DNA from: Rubrivivax sp.
GTDB lineage: Bacteria; Pseudomonadota; Gammaproteobacteria; Burkholderiales; Burkholderiaceae_C
Reading direction: 5' to 3'
Length of the DNA: 32,839 nucleotides
NCBI GenBank assembly: GCA_018780805.1
Contig: JADMJD010000152.1
Span: 1-32,839, forward strand
Part shown: piece by piece, positions 25,179-32,232 of the stretch
Layout of the letters: each line of letters starts with the position of its first letter
Position numbering within the stretch: position 1 is the stretch's first letter
Translations under genes and position numbers: made by a program
Notes under the pieces: model-generated
Databases searched by the model: none
What the model saw: the letters and a program-made list of their open reading frames with translations, nothing else
What the model was told of the DNA's origin: nothing

Positions 25179-25912
25179 CCCTGCTGGGCGACGGCAGCGG
25201 CTGCGGCGGCAATGGCCTCGGCATCACCCAGGTAACGCCGGCTGATCGGCTTCAGCTCGGCGTCCAGCGTGTAGACCAGCGGGATGCCGTTGGGGATGTT
25301 CACACCCACGATGTCGGCATCGCTGATGCCGTCCAGGTATTTCACCAGCGCGCGCATGCTGTTGCCATGGGCGGCGATCAGCAGGCGTTTGCCGCTGCGG
25401 ATCTGCGGCGCCAGTTCGGCATGCCACAGCGGCAGCACACGGGCCACGGTGTCCTGCAGGCACTCGGTGAGCGGCACCTGGGTCGGGTCCAGCGCGGCAT
25501 ACCGCAGGTCGCTGCGCTCGCTGCGCGGGTCGCCGGCGGCCAGCGGCGGCGGCGGCGTGTCGTAGCTGCGGCGCCACACCAGCACCTGCGCATCGCCGTA
25601 CTCACGCGCCATGTCGGCCTTGTTCAGGCCTTGCAGCGCGCCGTAGTGGCGTTCGTTGAGCTGCCAGCGGTGCTGCACCGGCAGCCAGGTGCGCTCCAGC
25701 CCGTCCAGGCAGTGCCAGAGCGTCCAGATCGCGCGTTTGAGCACCGAGGTGTAGGCGAGGTCGAACTCGAAGCCCTCGGCCTTCAGCAACTGGCCGGCGG
25801 CCTGCGCCTGGGCCACGCCGGTAGGCGTGAGCGGCACGTCGGTCCAGCCGGTGAAGCGGTTCTCGAGGTTCCAGGTGGATTCGCCGTGGCGGAGCAGGAC
25901 CAGTGTGTACAT
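25163..25912 (-). CDS. gpmA: 2,3-bisphosphoglycerate-dependent phosphoglycerate mutase
   Basis: A 249-residue glycolytic enzyme interconverting 3- and 2-phosphoglycerate. The phosphohistidine is in [12 protein letters not shown] (H9); [13 protein letters not shown], the [18 protein letters not shown] segment, [11 protein letters not shown], and the second catalytic His in [21 protein letters not shown] are all diagnostic of dPGM. Length matches the family. The start ATG 25912 gives the canonical [10 protein letters not shown]. There is no clear Shine-Dalgarno sequence, and a TAGAAT box lies only eight bases upstream, so the transcript may be leaderless. A low-complexity Ala-rich tail ([16 protein letters not shown]) ends the protein. 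Confidence 0.95.
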   Translation of the reverse strand: MYTLVLLRHGESTWNLENRFTGWTDVPLTPTGVAQAQAAGQLLKAEGFEFDLAYTSVLKRAIWTLWHCLDGLERTWLPVQHRWQLNERHYGALQGLNKADMAREYGDAQVLVWRRSYDTPPPPLAAGDPRSERSDLRYAALDPTQVPLTECLQDTVARVLPLWHAELAPQIRSGKRLLIAAHGNSMRALVKYLDGISDADIVGVNIPNGIPLVYTLDAELKPISRRYLGDAEAIAAAAAAVAQQGQAKP

Positions 25913-25919
25913 GCCCCGA

Positions 25920-25947
25920 ATTCTATAATCGCCGGTTTTGTCATCAA
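25920..25947 (-). promoter_or_regulatory. Possible gpmA promoter
   Basis: Reading leftward, TTGATG (25947-25942) and TAGAAT (25925-25920) are separated by 16 bases. The -10 shares bases 25924-25925 with a forward TATAAT, so the region could be bidirectional. Transcription would start within a base or two of the gpmA ATG. Confidence 0.4.
25924..25929 (+). promoter_or_regulatory. Consensus -10 box for the rhodanese-grxC genes
   Basis: TATAAT is a perfect -10 element, 32 bases before the rhodanese GTG at 25962. No good -35 is present. Confidence 0.45.
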
Positions 25948-25961
25948 CAGAAGCGGCGCGC

Positions 25962-26369
25962 GTGGACTTCCTGATCGAGAATTGGTTGCTGATCCTGCTG
26001 GCCCTGAGCTCCGGCGCGATGCTGTTGGTGCCCGCGCTGTCGGGCGTGGGCGGGGGCAAGGTGTCCGCGCCTGAAGCGGTGCGCCTGATCAACCGCGAAA
26101 AGGGCGTGCTGATCGACGTGGCGGAGCCGGCCGAGTACGCGGCTGGCCACCCGGTGGGCGCCAAGAACGTGCCTTTCGGCGGCCTGGAGACCAGCAAGGC
26201 GCTGCCGTCCAACAAGGCCACGCCGGTGATCCTGACCTGCCCCTCTGGAGCCCGCGCCGCGCGTGCGGCGGGCCTGCTGCGCAAGCAGGGCTACGAGAAG
26301 GCCGTCGCGCTGGCCGGCGGCAACCGCGCCTGGGGCGAGGCCAGCCTGCCGGTGGAGAAGGCGGCGTAG
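25962..26369 (+). CDS. Membrane-anchored rhodanese-like protein
   Basis: A 135-residue protein with one N-terminal membrane helix ([18 protein letters not shown], about 8-25) and a rhodanese domain. [29 protein letters not shown] leads into the active loop [14 protein letters not shown] near residues 90-103, with the catalytic Cys in [23 protein letters not shown] closes the fold. Rhodaneses transfer sulfane sulfur; the physiological partner is unknown. The start chosen is GTG 25962, which places the helix at the very N-terminus; a TTG at 25938 is an alternative. It precedes grxC and secB, an arrangement common in Burkholderiales. Confidence 0.88.
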   Translation: MDFLIENWLLILLALSSGAMLLVPALSGVGGGKVSAPEAVRLINREKGVLIDVAEPAEYAAGHPVGAKNVPFGGLETSKALPSNKATPVILTCPSGARAARAAGLLRKQGYEKAVALAGGNRAWGEASLPVEKAA

Positions 26370-26428
26370 TTCACGCGGTCTTGCCGCGCCTGCGGGCGGT
26401 TCTGTGGCGGTTGCGTGACAATTCCGGC

Positions 26429-26689
26429 ATGAATGTCGTTCGCATGTACACCACCCAGGTCTGCCCCTTCTGCATCCGTGCCAAGGCCTTGTTGCGCCAG
26501 CGCGGGGTCGACCAGATCGACGAGGTGCGTGTCGACCTCGACCCCACCGAGCGCGAGCGCATGGTCGAGCTGACCGGGCGCCGCACCGTGCCGCAGATCT
26601 TCATCGGCGACACGCATGTCGGTGGCTGTGACGACCTCTACGCGCTGGACCAGCGCGGCGCCCTGGCGCCGATGCTCGCCGCCACCTGA
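26429..26689 (+). CDS. grxC: Glutaredoxin 3 (dithiol)
   Basis: An 86-residue dithiol glutaredoxin with active site CPFC at residues 12-15 (MYTTQVCPFCIRAKALL), the TVPQIFIG cis-proline loop and HVGGCDDLYALD for glutathione binding. It reduces protein disulfides and glutathione mixed disulfides in the cytoplasm. ATG 26429 gives the standard N-terminus; the frame is open upstream but not family-like. It follows the rhodanese after 59 bases and precedes secB, whose start is 97 bases on. Confidence 0.94.
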   Translation: MNVVRMYTTQVCPFCIRAKALLRQRGVDQIDEVRVDLDPTERERMVELTGRRTVPQIFIGDTHVGGCDDLYALDQRGALAPMLAAT

Positions 26690-26727
26690 GCCTTCCGCTT
26701 CCGCTCCGCCCCGCATCCCCGGGGCCT

Positions 26728-26753
26728 CCCGCGGGACCGTCATGGCCCGCGGG
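26728..26753. promoter_or_regulatory. Paired CCCGCGGG palindromes between grxC and secB
   Basis: CCCGCGGG occurs at 26728-26735 and again at 26746-26753, ten bases apart. Each is self-palindromic and together they can form an 8-bp stem. They end just before a CATAAT -10-like box (26755-26760). No run of T follows, so this is not a standard intrinsic terminator; a protein-binding site for secB control or an attenuator-like hairpin are alternatives. Confidence 0.4.
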
Positions 26754-26754
26754 T

Positions 26755-26760
26755 CATAAT
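26755..26760 (+). promoter_or_regulatory. Possible -10 box for secB-gpsA
   Basis: CATAAT lies 26 bases before ATG 26787; AGGAAA further downstream serves as ribosome binding site. No clear -35. Confidence 0.35.
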
Positions 26761-26786
26761 CCGCGCCCCAACAGGAAACCCACACC

Positions 26787-27260
26787 ATGGCCGACGAGCA
26801 GACTCCCGTGTTCCAGATCCAGCGCATGTACCTGAAGGACCTGTCGCTGGAGCAACCCAACTCCCCGCAGATCCTGCTCGAGCAGCAGCAGCCCCAGGTC
26901 GACATCAACCTCGGCATGGGCGCCGAGGGCGTGGCCGACGGCATCTTCGAGGTGACCGTCACCGCCACCGTCACGACCAAGGTCAAGGACAAGGTCCTGT
27001 TCCTGGTCGAGGCCAAGCAGGCCGGCATCTTCGAGATCCGCCACGTGCCGCAGGAACAGATGCAAGGCATCATCAGCATCGTCTGCCCGCAGATGATCTA
27101 CCCCTACCTGCGCGCCATCGTGTCCGACGTCTGCACCCGCGCTGGCTTCCCGCCCATCCTGCTGACGGAAGTGAACTTCCAGGCCATGTTCGAGGCCCAG
27201 CAGGCACAGCAGGCCGAAGCCAACGGCAGCGGCTCGCGCATCATCACCGGCGTCAACTGA
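26787..27260 (+). CDS. secB: Protein-export chaperone SecB
   Basis: A 157-residue acidic tetrameric chaperone that holds precursor proteins unfolded and hands them to SecA. The sequence [22 protein letters not shown] at the N-terminus, the central strand [28 protein letters not shown], and [32 protein letters not shown] are diagnostic. The Gln-rich tail ([22 protein letters not shown]) is typical of betaproteobacterial forms. ATG 26787 follows AGGAAA at a suitable distance. gpsA starts ten bases after the stop, so they are co-transcribed. Confidence 0.96.
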   Translation: MADEQTPVFQIQRMYLKDLSLEQPNSPQILLEQQQPQVDINLGMGAEGVADGIFEVTVTATVTTKVKDKVLFLVEAKQAGIFEIRHVPQEQMQGIISIVCPQMIYPYLRAIVSDVCTRAGFPPILLTEVNFQAMFEAQQAQQAEANGSGSRIITGVN

Positions 27261-27270
27261 AGCCGAAGCG

Positions 27271-28263
27271 ATGAAGATCGCCGTGCTCGGGGCAGGGGCC
27301 TGGGGCACGGCGTTGGCGGCCGCTGCGGCGGCGCGCCACGAGGTGTGGCTCTGGGCGCGGGATGCGTCGCAGGCGCACGCCCTGCAGCACACCCGCTGCA
27401 ACGAACGCTACCTGCCGGAGGTGTCCTTGCCTGCAAGCCTGCAGGTCGGCACCGATCTCTCGGCTGCCTGCGCCCATGCCCGCGGTGGTCTGCTGATCAT
27501 CGCCACGCCGATGGCGGCCTTGCGCCCGATGTTGCAGGCCTTGCCGGCCGACCAGCCTGCGTTGTGGCTGTGCAAGGGTTTTGAGCAGGGCAGCGGCCTG
27601 CTGGGCCATGAGATCGCGCGTGCGTTGCGCCCGGGCGTGGCCTGCGGGGTGCTGTCCGGTCCCAGTTTTGCCCTCGAAGTGGCGCGCGGCCAGCCGACCG
27701 CGCTGGTGGCCGCCAGTGACGATGCTGCGCTGGCCGATGCGGCCGTGCAGGCCTTCCACGGCGATGCCTTGCGCATCTACACCTCGGACGACGTGGCCGG
27801 GGTCGAGGTCGGCGGTGCGGTGAAAAACGTGCTGGCCATCGCCACCGGCATCCTGGACGGCATGCCGCAGCCGGGCCTCAACGCCCGCGCTGCGCTGATC
27901 ACGCGTGGCCTGGCCGAGATGACACGTCTGGGCCTGGCCCTGGGGGCACGGGCCGACACCTTCATGGGCTTGTCGGGTCTGGGCGACCTGGTGCTCACGG
28001 CCACGGGGGATCTGTCGCGCAACCGGCGTGTGGGCCTGCTGCTGGCGCAGGGGCTGGCGCTGCCGCAGATCCTGCGCGAGCTCGGGCATGTAGCCGAAGG
28101 TGTCTACAGCGCGGCCACGGTGTGTGCACGCGCGCAGTCGCTGGGTGTGGAGATGCCGATCGCGCAGGCCGTGGTCGAGGTGCTGGAAGGCCGGCTGACG
28201 CCGACGCAGGCGATGGGCCTGCTGATGGGCCGCCAGGCCCGAGCCGAGCCGCTGTCAGCTTGA
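27271..28263 (+). CDS. gpsA: Glycerol-3-phosphate dehydrogenase (NAD(P)+)
   Basis: A 330-residue enzyme reducing dihydroxyacetone phosphate to sn-glycerol-3-phosphate, the backbone of phospholipids. The Rossmann loop GAGAWGTA spans 7-14, [16 protein letters not shown] lies near 129-144, the catalytic Lys is K185 in [13 protein letters not shown], and the C-terminal domain contains [14 protein letters not shown], the LSRNRRVG segment and AEGVYSA. Length is normal. It forms an operon with secB, and its 3' end overlaps trmL on the other strand by nine bases. Confidence 0.95.
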   Translation: MKIAVLGAGAWGTALAAAAAARHEVWLWARDASQAHALQHTRCNERYLPEVSLPASLQVGTDLSAACAHARGGLLIIATPMAALRPMLQALPADQPALWLCKGFEQGSGLLGHEIARALRPGVACGVLSGPSFALEVARGQPTALVAASDDAALADAAVQAFHGDALRIYTSDDVAGVEVGGAVKNVLAIATGILDGMPQPGLNARAALITRGLAEMTRLGLALGARADTFMGLSGLGDLVLTATGDLSRNRRVGLLLAQGLALPQILRELGHVAEGVYSAATVCARAQSLGVEMPIAQAVVEVLEGRLTPTQAMGLLMGRQARAEPLSA

Positions 28264-28725
28264 GCCGGTGTAGCCGAGCTGCCGCCAGGCCTCGAAGACC
28301 ACCACCGCCACGGCGTTGCTGAGGTTCAGGCTGCGCTGGCCAGGCCGCATCGGCAGGCGCACACGTTGTGACAGCGGCAGGCTGTCGCGCAGTGCCGGGT
28401 CCAGCCCGCGGGATTCGCTGCCGAACAGCAGCCAGTCGCCCGCGGCCCAGGCCACGTCGGCCAGCGCCGCGTTGCCGCGGGTGGTGAAGGCAAACACCCG
28501 CGTCGGGTCGGGTGACTCGCTGGCTTGAAGCGCGGCCCAGCTGGCGTGCCGCCGCACCGCCGCCGTCTCGTGGTAATCGAGCCCCGCACGGCGCAGCAGC
28601 TTGTCGTCCATCGAAAAACCCAGCGGATCCACCAGGTGCAGCGTGCAGCCGGTGTTGGCGGCCAGGCGGATCACGTTGCCGGTGTTGGGCGGGATCTCGG
28701 GCGCGATGAGGACGATGTTGAACAT
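28255..28725 (-). CDS. trmL: tRNA (cytidine(34)-2'-O)-methyltransferase TrmL
   Basis: A 156-residue SPOUT methyltransferase that methylates the ribose of the wobble nucleotide of certain tRNA-Leu. [21 protein letters not shown] at the N-terminus and the knot motifs [11 protein letters not shown] and [21 protein letters not shown] identify the TrmL/YibK group. The start ATG 28725 gives the usual short form; a TTG two codons upstream (28731) is possible. It is the second gene after the comF-like gene (12-base gap) on the minus strand and overlaps the gpsA end. Confidence 0.93.
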   Translation of the reverse strand: MFNIVLIAPEIPPNTGNVIRLAANTGCTLHLVDPLGFSMDDKLLRRAGLDYHETAAVRRHASWAALQASESPDPTRVFAFTTRGNAALADVAWAAGDWLLFGSESRGLDPALRDSLPLSQRVRLPMRPGQRSLNLSNAVAVVVFEAWRQLGYTGSS

Positions 28726-28737
28726 GGACAAGGGTGA

Positions 28738-29409
28738 TCAGGGGGTGCGGGCCAGCGCCCAGACCTGTACCGCGGCCGCACCGGCGGCCAGCAGGCTGGC
28801 GGTGGCCTCGGCCGCGGTGGCGCCGGTGGTGAGCACGTCGTCCACCAGCACGACGCGGCGGCCGGCCACGCGCGCCGGCTGCGCGACGGCAAAGGCCCCT
28901 TGCAGGTTGCGCCGCCGTTCGGCGCGGCCCAGGCCGGCCTGAGGGGCACGCGCCAGCGGGCGTTGCAGCACCAGCGCACTGGCCGGGAGGTGCAACCGAC
29001 TGGCCACGCGCCGCGCCAGTTCCCAGGCCTGGTTGTAGCCCCGTTCGGCCAGCCGTTCATCGGCCAGCGGCACCGGCAGCACCAGCTGCGGCCATGCCCG
29101 GGCGGTGGGGTCCAGACCTTCGAGCAGCCGCGCCGACAGCGCCGCCGCCAGGTCGATCTGGCCGTGGTACTTGAAGGCGCCGATCAGCCCGTCCCAGGGC
29201 GCGCCGTAATCCACCGCACAGCAGCAGCGCTCGAAGGGCAGCGGTTGCGCCTGGCAGCGGCCGCAGCGCAGGCCAGCCTGGGACAGACGCAGCGCGCAGC
29301 CCTCGCAGCGCGTGGCGGCGCTGGGCGGCGCGCAATCGTGGCACAGGCGCCGGGTTTGCCAGCGCCGGCAGAGTTCACATTGGGTGGGCCAGGCGGGGCG
29401 GGTCAACAC
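28738..29409 (-). CDS. ComF family protein (zinc ribbon plus phosphoribosyltransferase domain)
   Basis: A 223-residue protein with an N-terminal cysteine-rich region: four CxxC pairs (C11/14, C23/26, C35/38, C49/52), more than a single zinc needs. The C-terminal half is phosphoribosyltransferase-like: LPVPLADERLAERGYNQAWELA, then RRNLQGAF, and the PRPP loop DDVLTTGAT at 190-198. ComF/GntX-type proteins act in DNA uptake and transformation in several bacteria, though many homologues have no proven function. GTG 29409 was chosen as start; the frame stays open far upstream across the bioC-like gene, but that part does not resemble ComF. The start lies seven bases from a TATATT box on the same strand. 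Confidence 0.85.
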   Translation of the reverse strand: MLTRPAWPTQCELCRRWQTRRLCHDCAPPSAATRCEGCALRLSQAGLRCGRCQAQPLPFERCCCAVDYGAPWDGLIGAFKYHGQIDLAAALSARLLEGLDPTARAWPQLVLPVPLADERLAERGYNQAWELARRVASRLHLPASALVLQRPLARAPQAGLGRAERRRNLQGAFAVAQPARVAGRRVVLVDDVLTTGATAAEATASLLAAGAAAVQVWALARTP

Positions 29410-29415
29410 GGCGTC

Positions 29416-29423
29416 AATATACT
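29416..29423. promoter_or_regulatory. Overlapping divergent -10 boxes between comF-like and bioC-like genes
   Basis: AATATACT contains TATACT on the plus strand (29418-29423) and TATATT on the minus strand (29421-29416). The two start codons are six bases away from their respective boxes, so both transcripts would be leaderless or nearly so. The gap between the genes is only 20 bases. No -35 elements are convincing. Confidence 0.4.
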
Positions 29424-29429
29424 GGCCGC

Positions 29430-30311
29430 ATGAACGACGCGGCTGCGCCCCGATCGACGCGGCGCGCGGTGGACGACGCCGCGTTGCGCCACGTGTGGCG
29501 CCGGCTGGCCACCGCGGCCCAGCCGCCCTGGCTGCACGCCGAGGTCGCACGCCGCATGGCCGACCGCCTGGCCATCTTGCGCCAGCCACCCCGAGCGGTG
29601 GTCGATTGGTACGCGGCCGATGGCGCCAGCACCGCTGCATTGAAAGCGGCCTGCCCGCAGGCCCCACCGGTGCGCATCCAGCACGACGATGCGCCGGCCG
29701 CCGACCACGCGCCGCCTTGGTGGTCGCCGCGCCGCTGGCGGGGTGCCTCGGGCCTTCAGCCGGCCGAAGCCCTGGCCCCGGGCACGGCCGACCTGCTGTG
29801 GGCCAACATGGGCCTGCACTGGTGCGTCGACCCGCTGGCCGAGATGCGGCGCTGGCAGGAATTGCTCGCGGTCGACGGTTTCCTGATGTTTTCCACGCTG
29901 GGTCCGGGTTCGCTGGCGAGCTTGCGCGAGCTGTATGCGGCGCAGGGCTGGTCGGCACCGTTTGCGCCCTTCGTCGACATGCATGACCTGGGCGACATGC
30001 TGGTGCAGGCGGGATTTGCCGATCCGGTGATGGACCAGGAGACCCTCACGCTCACCTGGGCCGACGGCGCCGCATTGCTGGCCGAGCTGCGTGGCCTGGG
30101 CGGCAATGTCGACCCGGCGCGCGCCCCCGGCCTGCGCACGCCCCGCTGGCGCGAGGCCCTGGTGCGGGCCCTGCAGCCGGCTGCTGGCGAACGCAGCGCG
30201 CTGGCCTTCGAGGTGGTGTATGGCCACGCGGTGCGGCCGCGCCCACGCCCACGCGTGGCGGCCGAGACCCGGGTCGGCCTGGAGGACATGCGCTCTATAC
30301 TCCGACGTTGA
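29430..30311 (+). CDS. BioC-like methyltransferase with a degenerate SAM motif
   Basis: A 293-residue protein related to BioC, the enzyme that methylates malonyl-ACP to start pimelate (biotin) synthesis. The family features are the N-terminal segment, TADLLWANMGLHWCVDPLAEMRRWQELLAVDGFLMFSTLGPGSLASLRELY (about 121-171), where NxxLHWxxD is the BioC signature, and a C-terminal FVDMHDLGDMLVQAGFADPVMD. Motif I, normally DLGCGTG, reads VVDWYAADGAS at 57-67 and lacks the glycine pattern for SAM. It may therefore be inactive, altered in binding, or a lineage variant; I recall similar changes in Comamonadaceae. The start ATG 29430 has no Shine-Dalgarno sequence. Confidence 0.75.
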   Translation: MNDAAAPRSTRRAVDDAALRHVWRRLATAAQPPWLHAEVARRMADRLAILRQPPRAVVDWYAADGASTAALKAACPQAPPVRIQHDDAPAADHAPPWWSPRRWRGASGLQPAEALAPGTADLLWANMGLHWCVDPLAEMRRWQELLAVDGFLMFSTLGPGSLASLRELYAAQGWSAPFAPFVDMHDLGDMLVQAGFADPVMDQETLTLTWADGAALLAELRGLGGNVDPARAPGLRTPRWREALVRALQPAAGERSALAFEVVYGHAVRPRPRPRVAAETRVGLEDMRSILRR

Positions 30312-30319
30312 ATTGCGCT

Positions 30320-30345
30320 TTGACACAGGTCGAAGCGCATAGAAT
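30320..30345 (+). promoter_or_regulatory. Possible promoter of the DUF2244-coxB-coxA genes
   Basis: A perfect -35 TTGACA (30320-30325) is followed by TAGAAT (30340-30345) after 14 bases, shorter than the usual 16-18. It lies in the 119-base gap after the BioC-like gene. The spacing is unusual, so the true -10 may be different, or an activator may be needed. Confidence 0.35.
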
Positions 30346-30430
30346 CCGTACTGACTGATATTCAGCAGCGTCCGGGTCGTCCGGCCCGCTGCCGATGACG
30401 GTCCGAAGCTGTACCCACGAACCGTTCCCG

Positions 30431-31027
30431 ATGAGCTCCGCCGCCGCTACCGCTCCCTGGCCAGCCCCGCAAGGTGCTGCGCCTGTTGCTGCCTGGCGAT
30501 TCGCGCGTCTGGTGCAGTTGCCGGGGCGGGAGACACCCGCGCTGCAGTGGGTGCTGCGCCGCAATTGTTCGATCACGCCGCGCCAGCTGGTGGCGGTTTA
30601 CGCCTCGTTGTGTGTGTTGTCGCTGGCGGTCGGGCTCGGTTTCTGGTGGCAGGGCGCCACCTATGTGCTGGCCTTTGCCGGCATCGAGCTGTTGCTGGTC
30701 GGCCTGGCGCTCGGGGTGTATGCGCGCCACGCGGCCGACCGCGACACCGTGACGCTGGCCGAGTGCGAACTGGCCGTCGAGTGCCACTTCGGTCGCCAGG
30801 TCGAGCGCACGGCCTTTCGCGCGGAATGGGTGTGTGTCGAGCCGGCGCAAGCGCAGGGCTCGCTGGTGGAGCTGGCCGGCCAAGGCCGGCGCATGCTGAT
30901 CGGCCGCTTCCTGCGGCCCGAGTTGCGTGCCGCCCTGGCCCAGGAAATGCGCCATGCGCTGCGCCTCGCGCAGGCAGGTCTGCCGCCGCAGGCGCCACAG
31001 AAATCGGAACTGGAACCGCAACGATGA
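30431..31027 (+). CDS. DUF2244 integral membrane protein
   Basis: A 198-residue membrane protein: WVLRRNCSITPRQLVAVYASL leads into helix 1 (LCVLSLAVGLGFWW) and helix 2 (YVLAFAGIELLLVGLALGVYA), followed by a soluble C-terminal region of about 110 residues. RRNCSITPRQ and the following RHAADRDTVTLAECELAV pattern are typical of DUF2244, a family found beside cytochrome oxidase genes in proteobacteria; its function is not established but an oxidase assembly or regulatory role has been suggested by context. ATG 30431 was preferred; ATG 30395 in the same frame is an alternative and neither has a good ribosome site. The stop overlaps the coxB ATG by four bases. Confidence 0.75.
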   Translation: MSSAAATAPWPAPQGAAPVAAWRFARLVQLPGRETPALQWVLRRNCSITPRQLVAVYASLCVLSLAVGLGFWWQGATYVLAFAGIELLLVGLALGVYARHAADRDTVTLAECELAVECHFGRQVERTAFRAEWVCVEPAQAQGSLVELAGQGRRMLIGRFLRPELRAALAQEMRHALRLAQAGLPPQAPQKSELEPQR

Positions 31028-32208
31028 TGATCACCACGATGAACCACTTGCGCCGCGCCGCTGCCGGCTCTGCTTGGGCGCTGCTGACGGGCCTCGGCAG
31101 CCTGGGCGCCCAGGCCGCCACCGCCGTCAACGACCTGCCGGGTGGCCCTGCGGTCAACCAGCTGAACCTGCACCCGCCGGTGACGCAGATCGCCGAGCAG
31201 CAGCAGTGGCTGCACTGGGTGATGCTGATCATCTGCGTCGTGATCTTCGTCGCCGTGTTCGGCGTGATGTTCTATTCCATCCTGAAGCACCGCAAGTCGG
31301 TCGGCCACAAGGCCGCCAACTTCCACGAAAGCCTGGCGGTCGAGATCGCCTGGACCATCGTGCCCTTTGTCATCGTCATCGGCATGGGCGCGATGGCCAC
31401 GCGCACCGTGGTGGCCATGAAGGACACCAGCAACGCCGACGTCACCATCAAGGCGACCGGTTACCAGTGGAAGTGGGGTTACGACTACCTCAAGGGCGAG
31501 GGCGAAGGCATCAACTTCCTGCAGACCCTGGACAACGCGCAGCGTGAGATGTCCGACACCGGCAAGCCCGAAGGCGACAACTACCTGCTGAAGGTGGACA
31601 ACCCGCTCGTGGTGCCGGTGGACAAGAAGGTCCGCATCGTGACCACCGCCAACGACGTGATCCACGCCTGGATGGTGCCAGCCCTGGGCGTCAAACAGGA
31701 CGCCATCCCCGGCTTCGTGCGCGACACCTGGTTCCGCGCCACCCAGACCGGCGACTTTTACGGCCAGTGCGCCGAGCTGTGCGGCAAGGAACACGCCTAC
31801 ATGCCCATCCATGTGAAGGTGGTGTCGCAGGCCGACTACGCCAAGTGGGTGGACGGCAAGAAGAAGGAAATGGCCGCGTTGGCCGATGACCCGGCCAAGG
31901 TCTGGGCGCTGCCCGAGCTGGTGGCCCGCGGCGAGAAGGTCTACGCCGCCAACTGCGCCGCCTGCCACCGCCCGGATGGCAAGGGCGCCGGCCCGATCAA
32001 GCCGCTGGATGGCAGCGCCATCGTGCTGAACGACGCCGCCGCGCAGATCGGCATCCTGCTCAACGGCGCGGCCGGTGGTGCGATGCCGGCCTGGAAGCAG
32101 CTGTCGGACACCGAACTCGCTGCCGTCATCACCTACACCAAGAATTCTTGGAGCAACCAGACCGGCAAGCTCGTGCAGCCTGCCGAGGTCGTGGCCGCCC
32201 GCAAATAA
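31024..32208 (+). CDS. coxB: Cytochrome c oxidase subunit II with fused cytochrome c domain
   Basis: A 394-residue subunit II. A signal-like N-terminus (to about 31) is followed by two membrane helices (about 64-86 and 105-125), the CuA cupredoxin domain and a C-terminal cytochrome c domain. The CuA ligands are all present: H214, C249, E251, C253, H257 and M260 (GDFYGQCAELCGKEHAYM). The heme c site is C311-x2-C314-H315 (AANCAACH), with probable axial Met354 (GGAMPAW). This caa3-like form takes electrons from cytochrome c. ATG 31024 overlaps the DUF2244 stop by four bases; in-frame ATGs at 31027 and 31039 are alternatives. Confidence 0.95.
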   Translation: MMITTMNHLRRAAAGSAWALLTGLGSLGAQAATAVNDLPGGPAVNQLNLHPPVTQIAEQQQWLHWVMLIICVVIFVAVFGVMFYSILKHRKSVGHKAANFHESLAVEIAWTIVPFVIVIGMGAMATRTVVAMKDTSNADVTIKATGYQWKWGYDYLKGEGEGINFLQTLDNAQREMSDTGKPEGDNYLLKVDNPLVVPVDKKVRIVTTANDVIHAWMVPALGVKQDAIPGFVRDTWFRATQTGDFYGQCAELCGKEHAYMPIHVKVVSQADYAKWVDGKKKEMAALADDPAKVWALPELVARGEKVYAANCAACHRPDGKGAGPIKPLDGSAIVLNDAAAQIGILLNGAAGGAMPAWKQLSDTELAAVITYTKNSWSNQTGKLVQPAEVVAARK

Positions 32209-32232
32209 TCCAGCATCGTCCAGGAGCTATCC

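Noticed and set aside
29410..29958. Upstream extension of the comF-like frame through the bioC-like gene
   Set aside because: The added sequence is Arg/Pro/Ala-rich without ComF similarity, and the opposite strand carries a recognisable BioC-type protein.
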